A stretch of DNA of 64,000 nucleotides from Sulfurovum zhangzhouensis (GTDB lineage: Bacteria; Campylobacterota; Campylobacteria; Campylobacterales; Sulfurovaceae): contig NZ_JAQIBD010000002.1 in assembly GCF_030347965.1 (NCBI RefSeq), positions 124,001 to 188,000 on the forward strand, given 5' to 3'. The notes below the pieces were generated by a model. It searched no databases, was not told the DNA's origin, and saw only the letters and a program-made list of their open reading frames with translations. Shown in pieces: positions 1-8,631 of this stretch. Position numbers and translations under genes: made by a program. The number at the start of each line of letters is the position of its first letter. Within the stretch, counting starts at the first letter, position 1.

Positions 1-201
1 ACCCGAAAATGATTCTGCCAATAAAACAAATTCTTCTTTTGGAAGATGAGAAAGAACATATTGAGTTAATTCATCATAAGTCTGTTTTGTATTCAGATCA
101 TAAGTAATTATTTGCGTTTCGATACTACTGTCTAGTTGATTTATCAAAGGTGTAAATAATTCCCCAGTTCCATCAAGTCCCGGCAGTAGTACAAGTTTCA
201 T
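1..201 (-). CDS. alpha/beta hydrolase, N-terminal part (runs off the window)
   Basis: Only the first 67 codons are inside the window; the gene continues past position 1. The visible N-terminus reads MKLVLLPGLDGTGELF, an alpha/beta-hydrolase beginning with a PGLDGTG oxyanion-loop motif. The last visible residues, AESFSG, look like the nucleophile elbow (Ser in a G/E-x-S-x-G turn). It starts 7 bases after the hemF stop on the same strand, so the two are probably co-transcribed. The substrate cannot be told. Family assignment is by motif; lipase, esterase and thioesterase all remain possible. Confidence 0.7.
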   Translation of the reverse strand, partial: MKLVLLPGLDGTGELFTPLINQLDSSIETQIITYDLNTKQTYDELTQYVLSHLPKEEFVLLAESFSG

Positions 202-208
202 AAAATCT

Positions 209-1243
209 TTATTTATGATTATCCACCGTTGGCGGTGTGGAGTTACCGCTTGCCTGCATATCCAGTGCTTCGGGATATTTTTTGTAGTGCACTCTCACTA
301 CATTCGCCAGTTTTTGTTTAATCTCTATAGTTACCGGAGATGGTGATTCATCCGGTAAAACATCGATAATTGCCTCTAATAATTCATCTTGCGGCTTTGG
401 CATTTTACTTACCCAGCTTTGAAGCAGCTCTTTATCTACATGAGAAGGGATCGAGCCCATGATACCGACATCATTTTGATCATGGATCAACAAACCTGCT
501 GTGGTACCACGGTCCATTGTAAGTACCTGGAACAGATAAAGTGTATGATATTGAAGCTGCTGTGCCTTATCTTCAGCATCAAATGTTCTATAATAACCCA
601 ATGTCTGAAGCACTATACCGATATAGGTATCGATCACATTCTCTCCAAAAGTTTTCGCGAATGCCAGATCCTGATCAAAGTGGCCGGTATTGAAGTTTTC
701 CAGATAGAAGTGGCTGACCCCTCTTGTTCTTCCAAGCACAGGGATATCAAAATACTTATCTCCTTGAGCTGTACCCTCCTCATAATATTCACCGGAAACC
801 TTATCCAGCATCATATCAAACTCTCTTTGTGCAACACGATCAACTAAAGAAGGGTTGAGATCAGCCATGATACGCCAGTATCCTTTTCCCTCTTTCATCT
901 GTGTCCATGAGATATGCATATGCATAGAAGGAGCATGAGGGTTTTGAGGATGGATGATCGTAGAGATCGCGGTAGCGGAACCAAGCTTCTTTGTCTCATC
1001 ATCATCGTAGTGCACTTGAGAGATATTGACCGAACCTCTGTTAAAGACCAGTTCATCTCTTGTTTCATAACGTACACCGCCGCCGTGTCTACCTTCATCT
1101 CTAAGCCACTCTACTGCTTCACAACCGATGTCCCGGCCGAATGTATGACTAAGGTCATCTAACTTTCTCACAAAATAGCTTTGAATATCTTCAACTAATT
1201 GTTTAGCAATCTTCGCTTCAAGGGAGTGTGCAGGAGTCACCAT
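209..1243 (-). CDS. hemF: oxygen-dependent coproporphyrinogen III oxidase (HemF)
   Basis: Cytosolic heme-pathway enzyme that converts coproporphyrinogen III to protoporphyrinogen IX with O2 as oxidant. The 344-residue protein carries the family landmarks in order: GRHGGGVRYE (51-60), FNRGSVNISQVH (about 67-78), HPQNPHAPSMHMH (98-110), and DRGTTAGL (about 244-251). It is somewhat longer than the roughly 300-residue E. coli enzyme, with an extra C-terminal tail. Many Campylobacterota rely on the radical-SAM, oxygen-independent HemN, so an aerobic-type enzyme suggests regular exposure to oxygen. It is divergent from the lipoprotein at 1341 and shares an intergenic inverted repeat with it. An alpha/beta hydrolase follows 7 bases downstream. 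Function is confident from conserved motifs. Confidence 0.92.
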   Translation of the reverse strand: MVTPAHSLEAKIAKQLVEDIQSYFVRKLDDLSHTFGRDIGCEAVEWLRDEGRHGGGVRYETRDELVFNRGSVNISQVHYDDDETKKLGSATAISTIIHPQNPHAPSMHMHISWTQMKEGKGYWRIMADLNPSLVDRVAQREFDMMLDKVSGEYYEEGTAQGDKYFDIPVLGRTRGVSHFYLENFNTGHFDQDLAFAKTFGENVIDTYIGIVLQTLGYYRTFDAEDKAQQLQYHTLYLFQVLTMDRGTTAGLLIHDQNDVGIMGSIPSHVDKELLQSWVSKMPKPQDELLEAIIDVLPDESPSPVTIEIKQKLANVVRVHYKKYPEALDMQASGNSTPPTVDNHK

Positions 1244-1275
1244 CCATTTCCTTTATTTTTCAATCTGTTTGGAGG

Positions 1276-1300
1276 AGTATAACACACACTATGTTATACT
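1276..1300. promoter_or_regulatory. inverted repeat forming probable back-to-back -10 elements
   Basis: AGTATAAC (1276-1283) and GTTATACT (1293-1300) are perfect inverted copies separated by 9 bases, between the divergent hemF and lipoprotein genes. Each arm read outward gives a TATACT-like -10 box: 1295-1300 for the rightward gene, and the complement of 1276-1281 for hemF. The symmetry could also be an operator. Promoter function is inferred. Confidence 0.45.
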
Positions 1301-1340
1301 TGAGAAGTTAATCGGTTAAAAAATCTACAGGAGTTGATAT

Positions 1341-1691
1341 ATGAAGCAGCACTTACTCTTTGCCGTCTTATGCGGATATCTGTTAACAGGATGCAGTGTG
1401 AGTACAAATGTCACACCTCCAAAGCCTCTTTATCATGCGTCTGAATCCCAAAAAGTGGAAATTTACAATACTACGATGAAAAATCTTGCGTTAAGTACAA
1501 AAAGTGATCCTCAGTATCAAAGAATCGCACTGGATACGGCAAAAAACAAAGCATGGTTTAAAGACTTGAGCTACAAACTATGGAACAGAGATATCACAAA
1601 AAAAGAGTTCATAGTAGAAGGGCTAAAACAATATCCTGATCATCAATATGAATTTGAGTTTATCGCTGAAGGGCTCAATCTTCAGCAGTAA
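1341..1691 (+). CDS. small lipoprotein of unknown function
   Basis: A 116-residue protein with a signal peptide and lipobox (LLTGC, Cys at about residue 18), so it is expected to be lipid-anchored in the cell envelope. The mature part is rich in Lys, Tyr and Gln and has no motif I recognise. The start is supported by a good Shine-Dalgarno (ACAGGAG) 7 bases before the ATG. Its 3' end overlaps the convergent queC gene by 17 bases. It has its own promoter region shared with divergent hemF. No functional call is justified. Confidence 0.75.
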   Translation: MKQHLLFAVLCGYLLTGCSVSTNVTPPKPLYHASESQKVEIYNTTMKNLALSTKSDPQYQRIALDTAKNKAWFKDLSYKLWNRDITKKEFIVEGLKQYPDHQYEFEFIAEGLNLQQ

Positions 1692-2367
1692 GTGAATCGG
1701 CATATTCAATCGGGTCTTTGACCCCGGCCTTTGTAAATCCTTTCAATCTCAGTCTGCAACTGTCACATACACCACATGCCACGTCTTCATTTTTATAACA
1801 ACTCCATGTAAACTGTAACGGAACATTACGTTTGAGTGCCTCGGCTACGATCTCTGCCTTACTCATTGCCACCAAAGGCATCTTGATCTCCAGGTTCGTT
1901 TCATCTTTTGTACCAAGATTGATCGCACGTTCCATCTGTTTGATATAGTTTTCACGACAGTCAGGATATCCTGAACTATCCTCTTCGACCACGCCGATAT
2001 AAAGTGCCTGGGCACCATGCTTTTCGGCTATAGCCGTGGCAATGGAGAGAAAAATACCGTTTCTAAACGGGACATAGGTAACCGGTACACCCTCTTCAAT
2101 TCCTCCTGTCGGCACTTCAATACTTTTATCAGTGAGCGCCGAAGCACCTATCTGCTCAAAAAAATCCAGATCGATCTCGTAAGACTCTATAGCATCAAGT
2201 GTCTTGGTGATCTTTCTAAATGACTCCAACTCTTTTTTCTGAGTACGTTGTCCATAATTAAAGTGTAATGCGATGATCTCATAGCCTTCATCTTTGGCGA
2301 TCTTTGCGCTCAATGCACTATCCATACCGCCTGAGATAATACATACTGCTTTGGGGGTGACGTTCAT
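1675..2367 (-). CDS. queC: 7-cyano-7-deazaguanine synthase (QueC)
   Basis: ATP-dependent enzyme of queuosine biosynthesis; makes preQ0 from 7-carboxy-7-deazaguanine and ammonia. With the start used here (230 residues) the pyrophosphatase loop SGGMDS lies at residues 12-17. The zinc-binding cysteines form the cluster CYKNEDVACGVCDSC at about 190-204. The ATG at 2367 was chosen because an AAGGA ribosome site sits just upstream and the protein then starts like other QueC proteins; an in-frame start 75 bases further upstream would overlap ybeY. Convergent with the lipoprotein gene and divergent from ybeY across 58 bases. Confidence 0.95.
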   Translation of the reverse strand: MNVTPKAVCIISGGMDSALSAKIAKDEGYEIIALHFNYGQRTQKKELESFRKITKTLDAIESYEIDLDFFEQIGASALTDKSIEVPTGGIEEGVPVTYVPFRNGIFLSIATAIAEKHGAQALYIGVVEEDSSGYPDCRENYIKQMERAINLGTKDETNLEIKMPLVAMSKAEIVAEALKRNVPLQFTWSCYKNEDVACGVCDSCRLRLKGFTKAGVKDPIEYADSLTAED

Positions 2368-2425
2368 ATCATTCCTTCTGCCTAAATATGCAAGTATTTT
2401 ACCAATATTTGGGTAAACTTCGAGC

Positions 2426-2851
2426 ATGATAGAACTAGACAATCAAACAGAACTGGGTGTGGATATAGATGCACTGGAGAAGATCGCTTCAGAACTCACT
2501 AATGCTCCCATAGAACTAATCATCACCGATAATGAGACAATCAGAGAGCTTAACGCACAATATAGGGATAAAGATAAACCGACAGATGTTCTAAGCTTTC
2601 CTATAGAGCAGGTGATACCGGGTATGCCTTTGGGTTCCATCGTGATCTCTGAACCTTATGTCATAGAGAAGGCTGTAGAATTCGGGCATAAACCTGATGA
2701 TGAACTTGCTCTGCTATTTATCCACGGTTTACTGCACCTGCTAGGCTATGACCATGAGATAGACAACGGTGAAATGCGTGCAAAAGAAGAAGCACTCATT
2801 GAACAGTTTGCACTGCCAAAAAGTTTGATTGTAAGAACTACAATAGAATAA
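2426..2851 (+). CDS. ybeY: endoribonuclease / rRNA maturation factor YbeY
   Basis: Zinc-dependent RNase involved in 16S rRNA 3'-end maturation and ribosome quality control. The 141-residue protein has the defining metal site HGLLHLLGYDHE, with the three ligand histidines at residues 100, 104 and 110 (H-x3-H-x5-H), and the upstream DVLSFP motif. Length matches the family. No clear Shine-Dalgarno precedes the ATG. The short region upstream, shared with queC, contains TTTACC (2398-2403) and GGTAAA (2412-2417) as an inverted pair. Confidence 0.95.
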   Translation: MIELDNQTELGVDIDALEKIASELTNAPIELIITDNETIRELNAQYRDKDKPTDVLSFPIEQVIPGMPLGSIVISEPYVIEKAVEFGHKPDDELALLFIHGLLHLLGYDHEIDNGEMRAKEEALIEQFALPKSLIVRTTIE

Positions 2852-2867
2852 ACGAAACTAGTTTCGT
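2852..2867. repeat. 16-bp perfect palindrome after ybeY
   Basis: ACGAAACTAGTTTCGT is a perfect palindrome starting at the base after the ybeY stop codon and 78 bases before the antiporter gene. There is no loop and no T-tract, so it does not look like a terminator. A dimeric protein binding site is possible, but nothing else supports one. Confidence 0.4.
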
Positions 2868-2944
2868 AAGAGCAATCCGCTTAGGAGAATGCATGGAAAT
2901 GGGCTTTGCTCCTTTCTAAATCAGCATAAAAAAGGACAACAACT

Positions 2945-3880
2945 GTGGAATTTTTGATATTTATTATCGCGATGGGTGCACTGATATGGGGTGCTGACAA
3001 GATCGTCGAACAGAGTGAAAAGATTGCACTGCATCTCAATATCTCAGAATTTGTGATCGGTGCAACGTTGGTCGCATTAGGGACAAGTCTTCCAGAGATG
3101 GCAGCCAGTATGGCTGCCAGTGCCAACAACCACCCTGAAATCGCCATTTCAAACGTCATAGGTAGTAATATACTTAATATCACACTGGTTCTTGCCATAA
3201 TATTCCTGATCGTAAAAGAACTGAACCCGGATCGTGACTTCTTTGCAAAAGACAGTATCTGGGCACTAATGCCGATCATGATGTTTCTGCTCATGGCTAT
3301 AGATGGTATCATCTCACGATTTGATGCTGCACTGCTTTTACTGCTGATGATCGCTTATGTGATGTTCCTTCTCAAAGATGCAAAAGGCCTGGGAACTGAA
3401 GAAGTTGATGAACTTGCAAGAGAAGAATTTAGCTGGTTTTCCTCTATCACATGGATTCTCATAGGGTTTATACTGGTTGTAGGAGGTGCAAACTTTGCTG
3501 TAGACAGTGCTTCTGGCATCGCAAGAGGATTTGGTGTCAGCGAATGGGTAATCGGTATCATCATGATCTCATTTGGTACTTCACTTCCGGAACTTGTCGT
3601 ATCAGTTTCTGCAGCGATGAAAAATAAAGTAGAGATGGCTATTGGAAATATCATTGGATCCAACCTTGCCAATACAAGTGTAGTCCTTGGTGCAGCTGCA
3701 ATGGTAAAACCAATGGATTTTGCAATGGGAAGTTATATCTTTGATATCTCTACGATGGTAGTGGCAACGCTTATGCTTGTCTTTATTGCAGCCAACAGGC
3801 TTTATAGTAAGCCTGCCGGTATCAGTCTAGTGATCGTTCTTGGATTGTTTTTGAACAATACTCTTCAAAGCCTCGCTTGA
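2945..3880 (+). CDS. calcium/sodium antiporter, CaCA superfamily (YrbG type)
   Basis: Inner-membrane cation exchanger of 311 residues. The two alpha-repeats that form the ion site are clear: ALGTSLPE near residues 44-51 with IGSNILN shortly after, and SFGTSLPE near 210-220 with IGSNLAN after. Hydrophobic segments throughout fit about ten transmembrane helices. The start is GTG, supported by AGGA 8 bases upstream. A strong hairpin terminator follows the stop, so the gene ends its transcript. Family is firm; whether calcium is the real substrate is inferred from homologues. Confidence 0.88.
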   Translation: MEFLIFIIAMGALIWGADKIVEQSEKIALHLNISEFVIGATLVALGTSLPEMAASMAASANNHPEIAISNVIGSNILNITLVLAIIFLIVKELNPDRDFFAKDSIWALMPIMMFLLMAIDGIISRFDAALLLLLMIAYVMFLLKDAKGLGTEEVDELAREEFSWFSSITWILIGFILVVGGANFAVDSASGIARGFGVSEWVIGIIMISFGTSLPELVVSVSAAMKNKVEMAIGNIIGSNLANTSVVLGAAAMVKPMDFAMGSYIFDISTMVVATLMLVFIAANRLYSKPAGISLVIVLGLFLNNTLQSLA

Positions 3881-3892
3881 TGCTTTTCATAT

Positions 3893-3932
3893 TTCCAACC
3901 ATACGCTGGTTGGAAGATTGTTTTATTTTTTA
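3893..3932 (+). terminator. rho-independent terminator after the CaCA antiporter
   Basis: TTCCAACCA (3893-3901) and TGGTTGGAA (3907-3915) form a perfect 9-bp stem with loop TACGC, followed by a T-rich run (about 3918-3932). It lies just after the stop at 3880. Confidence 0.85.
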
Positions 3933-3986
3933 CTCATTTAAATATATATCAAGAAGGTTATTCAACCATACTAACATTATTGATAG

Positions 3987-4511
3987 TTAAGACTTCCCTG
4001 CAATCCCATAACATGATTTACTACCTTTACTCCATCCTATGATCGCTTCATGTAGATTTTTTACTGTAAATCCGGATGCCGCTTTGATATGTGTTTTATG
4101 CGCTCCGACTTTTGTGATATCTGCTGCAAAAATGATGAATCCGTCATCAGGCTGCATAAGCATATTGGAATCATGTGCTCTAAATGTTACTTGTGTTTTT
4201 CTAGATGAGACACGATTTACTGATGTCTTATAGGTTGTTACCGTTGTATTAGGCATCATACTACCTACGACACCATACTCTACTGATTTATCAGGAATAC
4301 AATAACGCACTTGTTTTCTAATATTTGATAGTGCTGTAGCATAATTGACATTGACATCTGTATTGGTTTTATGTAGAGTAGCCTTAGTAAACCCGGTTGC
4401 CTGATCGACTTCTTTCATAAATTCATTATGCGTTGTTGGTGCAGATGTTGATACACAGCCTGTCATTAGTAGTGCTGAAGTTGTGATAAAAAGTAGCTTT
4501 TTGTAATCCAT
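3987..4511 (-). CDS. lipoprotein of unknown function
   Basis: A 174-residue protein with a signal peptide and lipobox (LLMTGC, Cys about residue 19), so probably anchored in the cell envelope. The mature part contains a Cys near the middle (RYCIPDKS) and one near the end (KSCYGIAG) that could form a disulfide. No family motif recognised. The ATG has a GGGGAAG ribosome site. It is monocistronic: the antiporter lies convergent on one side and about 130 bases of empty AT-rich sequence on the other. Confidence 0.75.
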   Translation of the reverse strand: MDYKKLLFITTSALLMTGCVSTSAPTTHNEFMKEVDQATGFTKATLHKTNTDVNVNYATALSNIRKQVRYCIPDKSVEYGVVGSMMPNTTVTTYKTSVNRVSSRKTQVTFRAHDSNMLMQPDDGFIIFAADITKVGAHKTHIKAASGFTVKNLHEAIIGWSKGSKSCYGIAGKS

Positions 4512-4643
4512 TTCTTCCCCTTTAATTAAAATGAACGTTAATGATACTTTATATCAAAAAAAATGAAGCTTAATATGACTATTGAAATTACTAATTGAGA
4601 TAATTGATTTACTCATCTCCTAACCTCATCAACTATTTTAAAA

Positions 4644-6410
4644 TTAAAACTCTACTTTCTCTATCCCTGTAGGCTGACCGATCTCTACACTTTGGTGTAC
4701 ATTGCTCAGTGGCTTGACATGAGCATCTCTTCCGTAGATATAGCTCTGTTCATCTACGATCACTTTATAGGCTTTATTCAGCTCCAATGCCCTCTTTGCC
4801 GATGGATAGATGAGATAAGAGATATCCTCGCTTATCTTTGCTGCTTCTTCCTCCTTAAGTGTTCCATTTTGATCAAAGAACTTCTCTAGTACCTCATCAT
4901 TTGCCCTAAACTCATCACCTGCATGATTGAGAGCAAGATAGAGCTGATACTCTTCTCTTCCATCTTTGGTCAGCGGCTCAGTGATGCCTTTGAATCCATT
5001 TGGATCCTGGCTCCAATGGTACCATCCATTTCGGAAATGCTTATACTCAAACTTTCGACCAAAAACAAACGTACTGTCTTTTATCGCTCCTATACCGCTG
5101 TGACACCCGATACAGTACTGGGTCTCCTCATAGTTTTGCGGTCTCAGTTCGCCTTGAGCATCTTCGATAAATCCCTGATATACCCAACCTAAACTAGTTT
5201 GAAGTCCCTGTTCAGTGTTACCAATGATCGTTCTAAGTCTGTTTGGAAACGCATCTTTCTCTTTGATCTCTGCATCCGTTGCATTTGAAAGCTGAGGATA
5301 GGTATTCCAGTTCACTTTTACACCGTAACGAAGTTCTTTCATTCTTTTAGCCATTTTGACGGAAGTATTGGATTCATCAATATCAATATATCGTACAGAG
5401 TGCAAAAACTCAGTCTTTTTTGGATAAAGACCGGGAGCGATAAGATACTCATTTGATGTTAGCAGCGACTTTGCCCTTCCTACATAGCTCATTGAAAAGT
5501 TTTCGATCTTTCCTGTTGCACTGTTATAGGTAGGAGCGATCCACTGAAAGACTATCGTATCAGCCATACCAAGCTTTCCATCTTGATCCAGATCTACCCC
5601 GTAACTGCTTTCATCCACTTCTGTTTCAAGGTTGATATCTTTTTCTTTAATCAATGCCTCAACAATTGCAAGGTTGATCTTATAGACCGTAAGATCAAAA
5701 ACTCCCGCTTCATTTTCACGGAATACTCTGGGTAGCCGAATCAAGACATCATCTGTGGAACCGTTGGTAGGCCAGAATGTACCTAGGATCGGATAATACC
5801 CAAAAGCTCTCCATCCAGTGTAGTTTCCGCTCTTATCTTTATCAAAGCCTTCATTGTCAAAGTTAAAATAACAATCCGGTATATATCCATCCCACTTCCC
5901 GTTTTCATTCACATCCCAAACACTCGGAACATTGTTTAGTCTTTGAGCGAGTTTAAGATTGCCGTTTGCATCTTTATAATTATCTTCTTTGACATAATCC
6001 AGTATCTCTTCATCACTTATAGCGGCTACCGCATCCGTTCTATCTTCAAACAGGTTCGTGAATCGGTTAATTCGGGTATATTCTCCAAAATCATTATTAA
6101 GATGAAGTTCCGAGTCATTTACATAGTTTGGTTCTTTGGAATTGATATGGCAGGTAAAGCACGGATTATGGATATTACCATTGTTGTCAATTGTTTTGGT
6201 ATAACACTGAGAGGTCACATAGGCTGCTTTATTGTTCAATGATACGGTTACTTCAAAATTAATACCGTTTTCATCTACATGGGAGAGGTTCTGTTCGGAT
6301 TGCCCCTCATCATAAACACTCATATCAGTACTGCTGCAGCCTGCCAAATAAACTCCTAAAGCAGTCACTACGGTGATTGAGATGCCTAAAAATACATTGT
6401 GATTATTCAT
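4644..6410 (-). CDS. di-heme c-type cytochrome lipoprotein with calcium-loop motifs
   Basis: A 588-residue envelope lipoprotein (signal peptide, lipobox LAGC, Cys about residue 25). Two heme c sites are visible: CFTCH near 84-88 and CIGCH near 433-437. Between them are acidic loops such as DLDQDGKLGMAD (about 273-284) and DVNENGKWDG, which resemble EF-hand/dockerin calcium loops. The ATG at 6410 was chosen over one 66 bases upstream because AAGGA sits 8 bases before it and the signal peptide then starts cleanly. It follows the PhoX-like gene on the same strand, but a terminator lies between them. An electron-transfer or oxidoreductase role is inferred; I do not recognise a named family. Confidence 0.72.
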   Translation of the reverse strand: MNNHNVFLGISITVVTALGVYLAGCSSTDMSVYDEGQSEQNLSHVDENGINFEVTVSLNNKAAYVTSQCYTKTIDNNGNIHNPCFTCHINSKEPNYVNDSELHLNNDFGEYTRINRFTNLFEDRTDAVAAISDEEILDYVKEDNYKDANGNLKLAQRLNNVPSVWDVNENGKWDGYIPDCYFNFDNEGFDKDKSGNYTGWRAFGYYPILGTFWPTNGSTDDVLIRLPRVFRENEAGVFDLTVYKINLAIVEALIKEKDINLETEVDESSYGVDLDQDGKLGMADTIVFQWIAPTYNSATGKIENFSMSYVGRAKSLLTSNEYLIAPGLYPKKTEFLHSVRYIDIDESNTSVKMAKRMKELRYGVKVNWNTYPQLSNATDAEIKEKDAFPNRLRTIIGNTEQGLQTSLGWVYQGFIEDAQGELRPQNYEETQYCIGCHSGIGAIKDSTFVFGRKFEYKHFRNGWYHWSQDPNGFKGITEPLTKDGREEYQLYLALNHAGDEFRANDEVLEKFFDQNGTLKEEEAAKISEDISYLIYPSAKRALELNKAYKVIVDEQSYIYGRDAHVKPLSNVHQSVEIGQPTGIEKVEF

Positions 6411-6484
6411 CGTGTAAATCCTTATTGTATAGAGAATACCTATTTGAGAAATATGAAAAAGATATTTTTTATGCAATAGAGGAC

Positions 6485-6510
6485 AAAAAAGGGGGGGGTT
6501 CCCCTTTTTT
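6485..6510 (-). terminator. terminator between the PhoX-like gene and the cytochrome gene
   Basis: AAAAAAGGGG (6485-6494) pairs with CCCCTTTTTT (6501-6510). On the minus strand this gives a G/C stem ending in a T-tract, 17 bases past the stop of the PhoX-like gene. It is symmetric enough to work in either direction. Confidence 0.8.
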
Positions 6511-6526
6511 GAGACAATCGAACTGA

Positions 6527-8416
6527 TTATCTAAGTCCTTTACCGTCACCTTCGATAAAGTCAAACGGTCCGACAACACCGATAGATGAATCTTTTTCAG
6601 CAGTGATGTCCGTTGAGAGTGCATAATCAGGATCTGCTACATCTGTTTCACCGAACGGGTGCTGAGTCGTAAGCGTCATATACCCAAATCCGTTAATATC
6701 TTTATACCAGTAAGGAGAAGTCGTTTCAGAACCATAAGGTGTAGATACGATTCTAGTCAATTCACCTGTTTGTGTATTCATCGCCCATACAAAGTCGTTT
6801 GGATGCCCATCAGTATCCTCACCGATCGCCAGGATGTTAGAACCTTGAAGGTATGTAACGTTATCCGGATTTGAGATTCCATCTACATCACAAGTATAGG
6901 CAACATACGGTGATGATGCATCATAGGTCTTAGGAGTACCGGCAATGATACCTGTCATGTTCACTACAACCATAGAACTGTTGATCGCATTACCTGTTGT
7001 ATCGTTTACAGAACCGTGTACATCCAATGCATATACCGCACCACAACTGTTTTGTGAAAGCTGAACATCACCCTTAGTGTCACTCATGCCTTTAGATACC
7101 TGACTCATCGCAACATAAAGCTTATTATCATCAGGATTGAACGTAATACCTTCTTCTTTTCTAAATTCAGTCGTAGCACCTAGCAATGCAGCATATCTTC
7201 TTGTCTCCATGAAAGCAGCAGCCTTCTCCTGTCCTGCAACAACATTCAGACACTCATCACCGGCTGCAGTAAAAGTATGAGTAAATCCTGCAGCACATCC
7301 TGTTTCCGGGTTAGCTGTAGTGTTATAGTCCGATGTATTAAAGATATCACTAAACTTCGGTTGAGTTGAGACAATAGCCTTAATCTCTGCATCCGTTGCA
7401 TTTCCAAGTTTTATCCAAGTGATATTTGCTTCACCACCTTTTGAAGTATTAGCAGTCTGATTCCATTTCGCAGCATAAAGTGTACCTGCACTTAGGTCCT
7501 GTGCTTTGTCTGCAATATACATATAGAAACCTACATTTGTACCGTCATCAGAAAGATATACTGTCTTTTCATCCGGCATTACATAACCCATTTCCCAAGC
7601 TGCTCTACCCATAGAGAAGTGTTTCGTATAAGTATATGTTGGTTTTGCATTGCTGGCGTCTACTTTAACTTCCGGGATATATCCATAGTAGTAAGGGTTG
7701 TTATTATGCATTTCATTGGCATTGTTCTCATCTTTCCAGTAGTATTTCGTTACTTCATCAAAATTCTTATCGCCTGTAAGTTTTGTTACCGGGTCCATAG
7801 TAAGTGAACGTGCATTAGGCTCATACTCTTCTGATCCGAGATGAGAGTTCCATGGTGTTGTCATACCAGCACAGTGCACCCAACCGCCGAAATCATCTTT
7901 TTGGCTGATATATTGCATTGAGTTTTCTTTAACACTAAGCTCACCTGTCGTACTGTCCTGTTCAAGTTCAAAACCATACATCGCTCCTACTGCACATTCA
8001 AACTGAGCAACCATAAAGATTCTTCCATCCATTTGAAGGATCGAAGAGTGATCAAGTCCTGAACCTCGTGCATTACCGTTAGCTCCGTCACAGATGTACG
8101 GTGAACCATCCGTATAATTAATTGGTTGATCAGTGTAGTCTTTAATCAGACCAAAAGTTTCTCCGTTGTTAATATCTCTTGCTTTCATAAGCTGAGTATA
8201 GAAAAGATCATCAGTTTCACCTTTTGCGTAAGTTACACTGTCAGAAGTTTTGATTGCCATTTTATCAGCATCAGTTACAGGTGCAGAAACTTCGCTAAAG
8301 CTTTCTACTGCGATGCTTGCTCCAGCAGTGCTTGCTGTATTATTATCATTACTATTGCATCCTGTCAATATCCCCATCAATGCTGTTGCAGCAGCAAGAC
8401 TTATCCATGTTTTCAC
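6527..8416 (-). CDS. PhoX-like (DUF839) secreted lipoprotein
   Basis: A 629-residue protein with a lipoprotein signal (GILTGC, Cys20). The stretch CAGMTTPWNSHLGSEEYEP (about 182-200) matches the PhoX/DUF839 signature, in which a CxGG-TPWGTW-CEE-like segment carries metal ligands. PhoX enzymes are Ca/Fe alkaline phosphatases that normally use a Tat signal; here the signal is a Sec lipoprotein type. Phosphatase activity is therefore inferred, not shown. The start is GTG with AAGGAG 6 bases upstream. A terminator follows. It shares the peptide NATDAEIK and 21 identical bases with the downstream cytochrome gene. Confidence 0.8.
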   Translation of the reverse strand: MKTWISLAAATALMGILTGCNSNDNNTASTAGASIAVESFSEVSAPVTDADKMAIKTSDSVTYAKGETDDLFYTQLMKARDINNGETFGLIKDYTDQPINYTDGSPYICDGANGNARGSGLDHSSILQMDGRIFMVAQFECAVGAMYGFELEQDSTTGELSVKENSMQYISQKDDFGGWVHCAGMTTPWNSHLGSEEYEPNARSLTMDPVTKLTGDKNFDEVTKYYWKDENNANEMHNNNPYYYGYIPEVKVDASNAKPTYTYTKHFSMGRAAWEMGYVMPDEKTVYLSDDGTNVGFYMYIADKAQDLSAGTLYAAKWNQTANTSKGGEANITWIKLGNATDAEIKAIVSTQPKFSDIFNTSDYNTTANPETGCAAGFTHTFTAAGDECLNVVAGQEKAAAFMETRRYAALLGATTEFRKEEGITFNPDDNKLYVAMSQVSKGMSDTKGDVQLSQNSCGAVYALDVHGSVNDTTGNAINSSMVVVNMTGIIAGTPKTYDASSPYVAYTCDVDGISNPDNVTYLQGSNILAIGEDTDGHPNDFVWAMNTQTGELTRIVSTPYGSETTSPYWYKDINGFGYMTLTTQHPFGETDVADPDYALSTDITAEKDSSIGVVGPFDFIEGDGKGLR

Positions 8417-8631
8417 AATATTCTCCTTGTTTTAATTTGTGGCAGGCGAATAGTAAAGCACTTTGATAACAAATCTATATCATTTTAATAACTTTTTTGT
8501 ATCTAAATTTTTTCTTATGATCCTTTATCTCATCAAATTCATCTATCAACCTTTTCATTTTTATGCATGTCAAAGTTAATTTGTCCTATGATTGATACAG
8601 GTAAATACCTAATACAATTAAAGGATGGAAT

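Noticed and set aside
2368-2442. 75-base upstream extension of queC
   Set aside because: It would overlap ybeY and adds residues unlike QueC; the ATG at 2367 has a good ribosome site.
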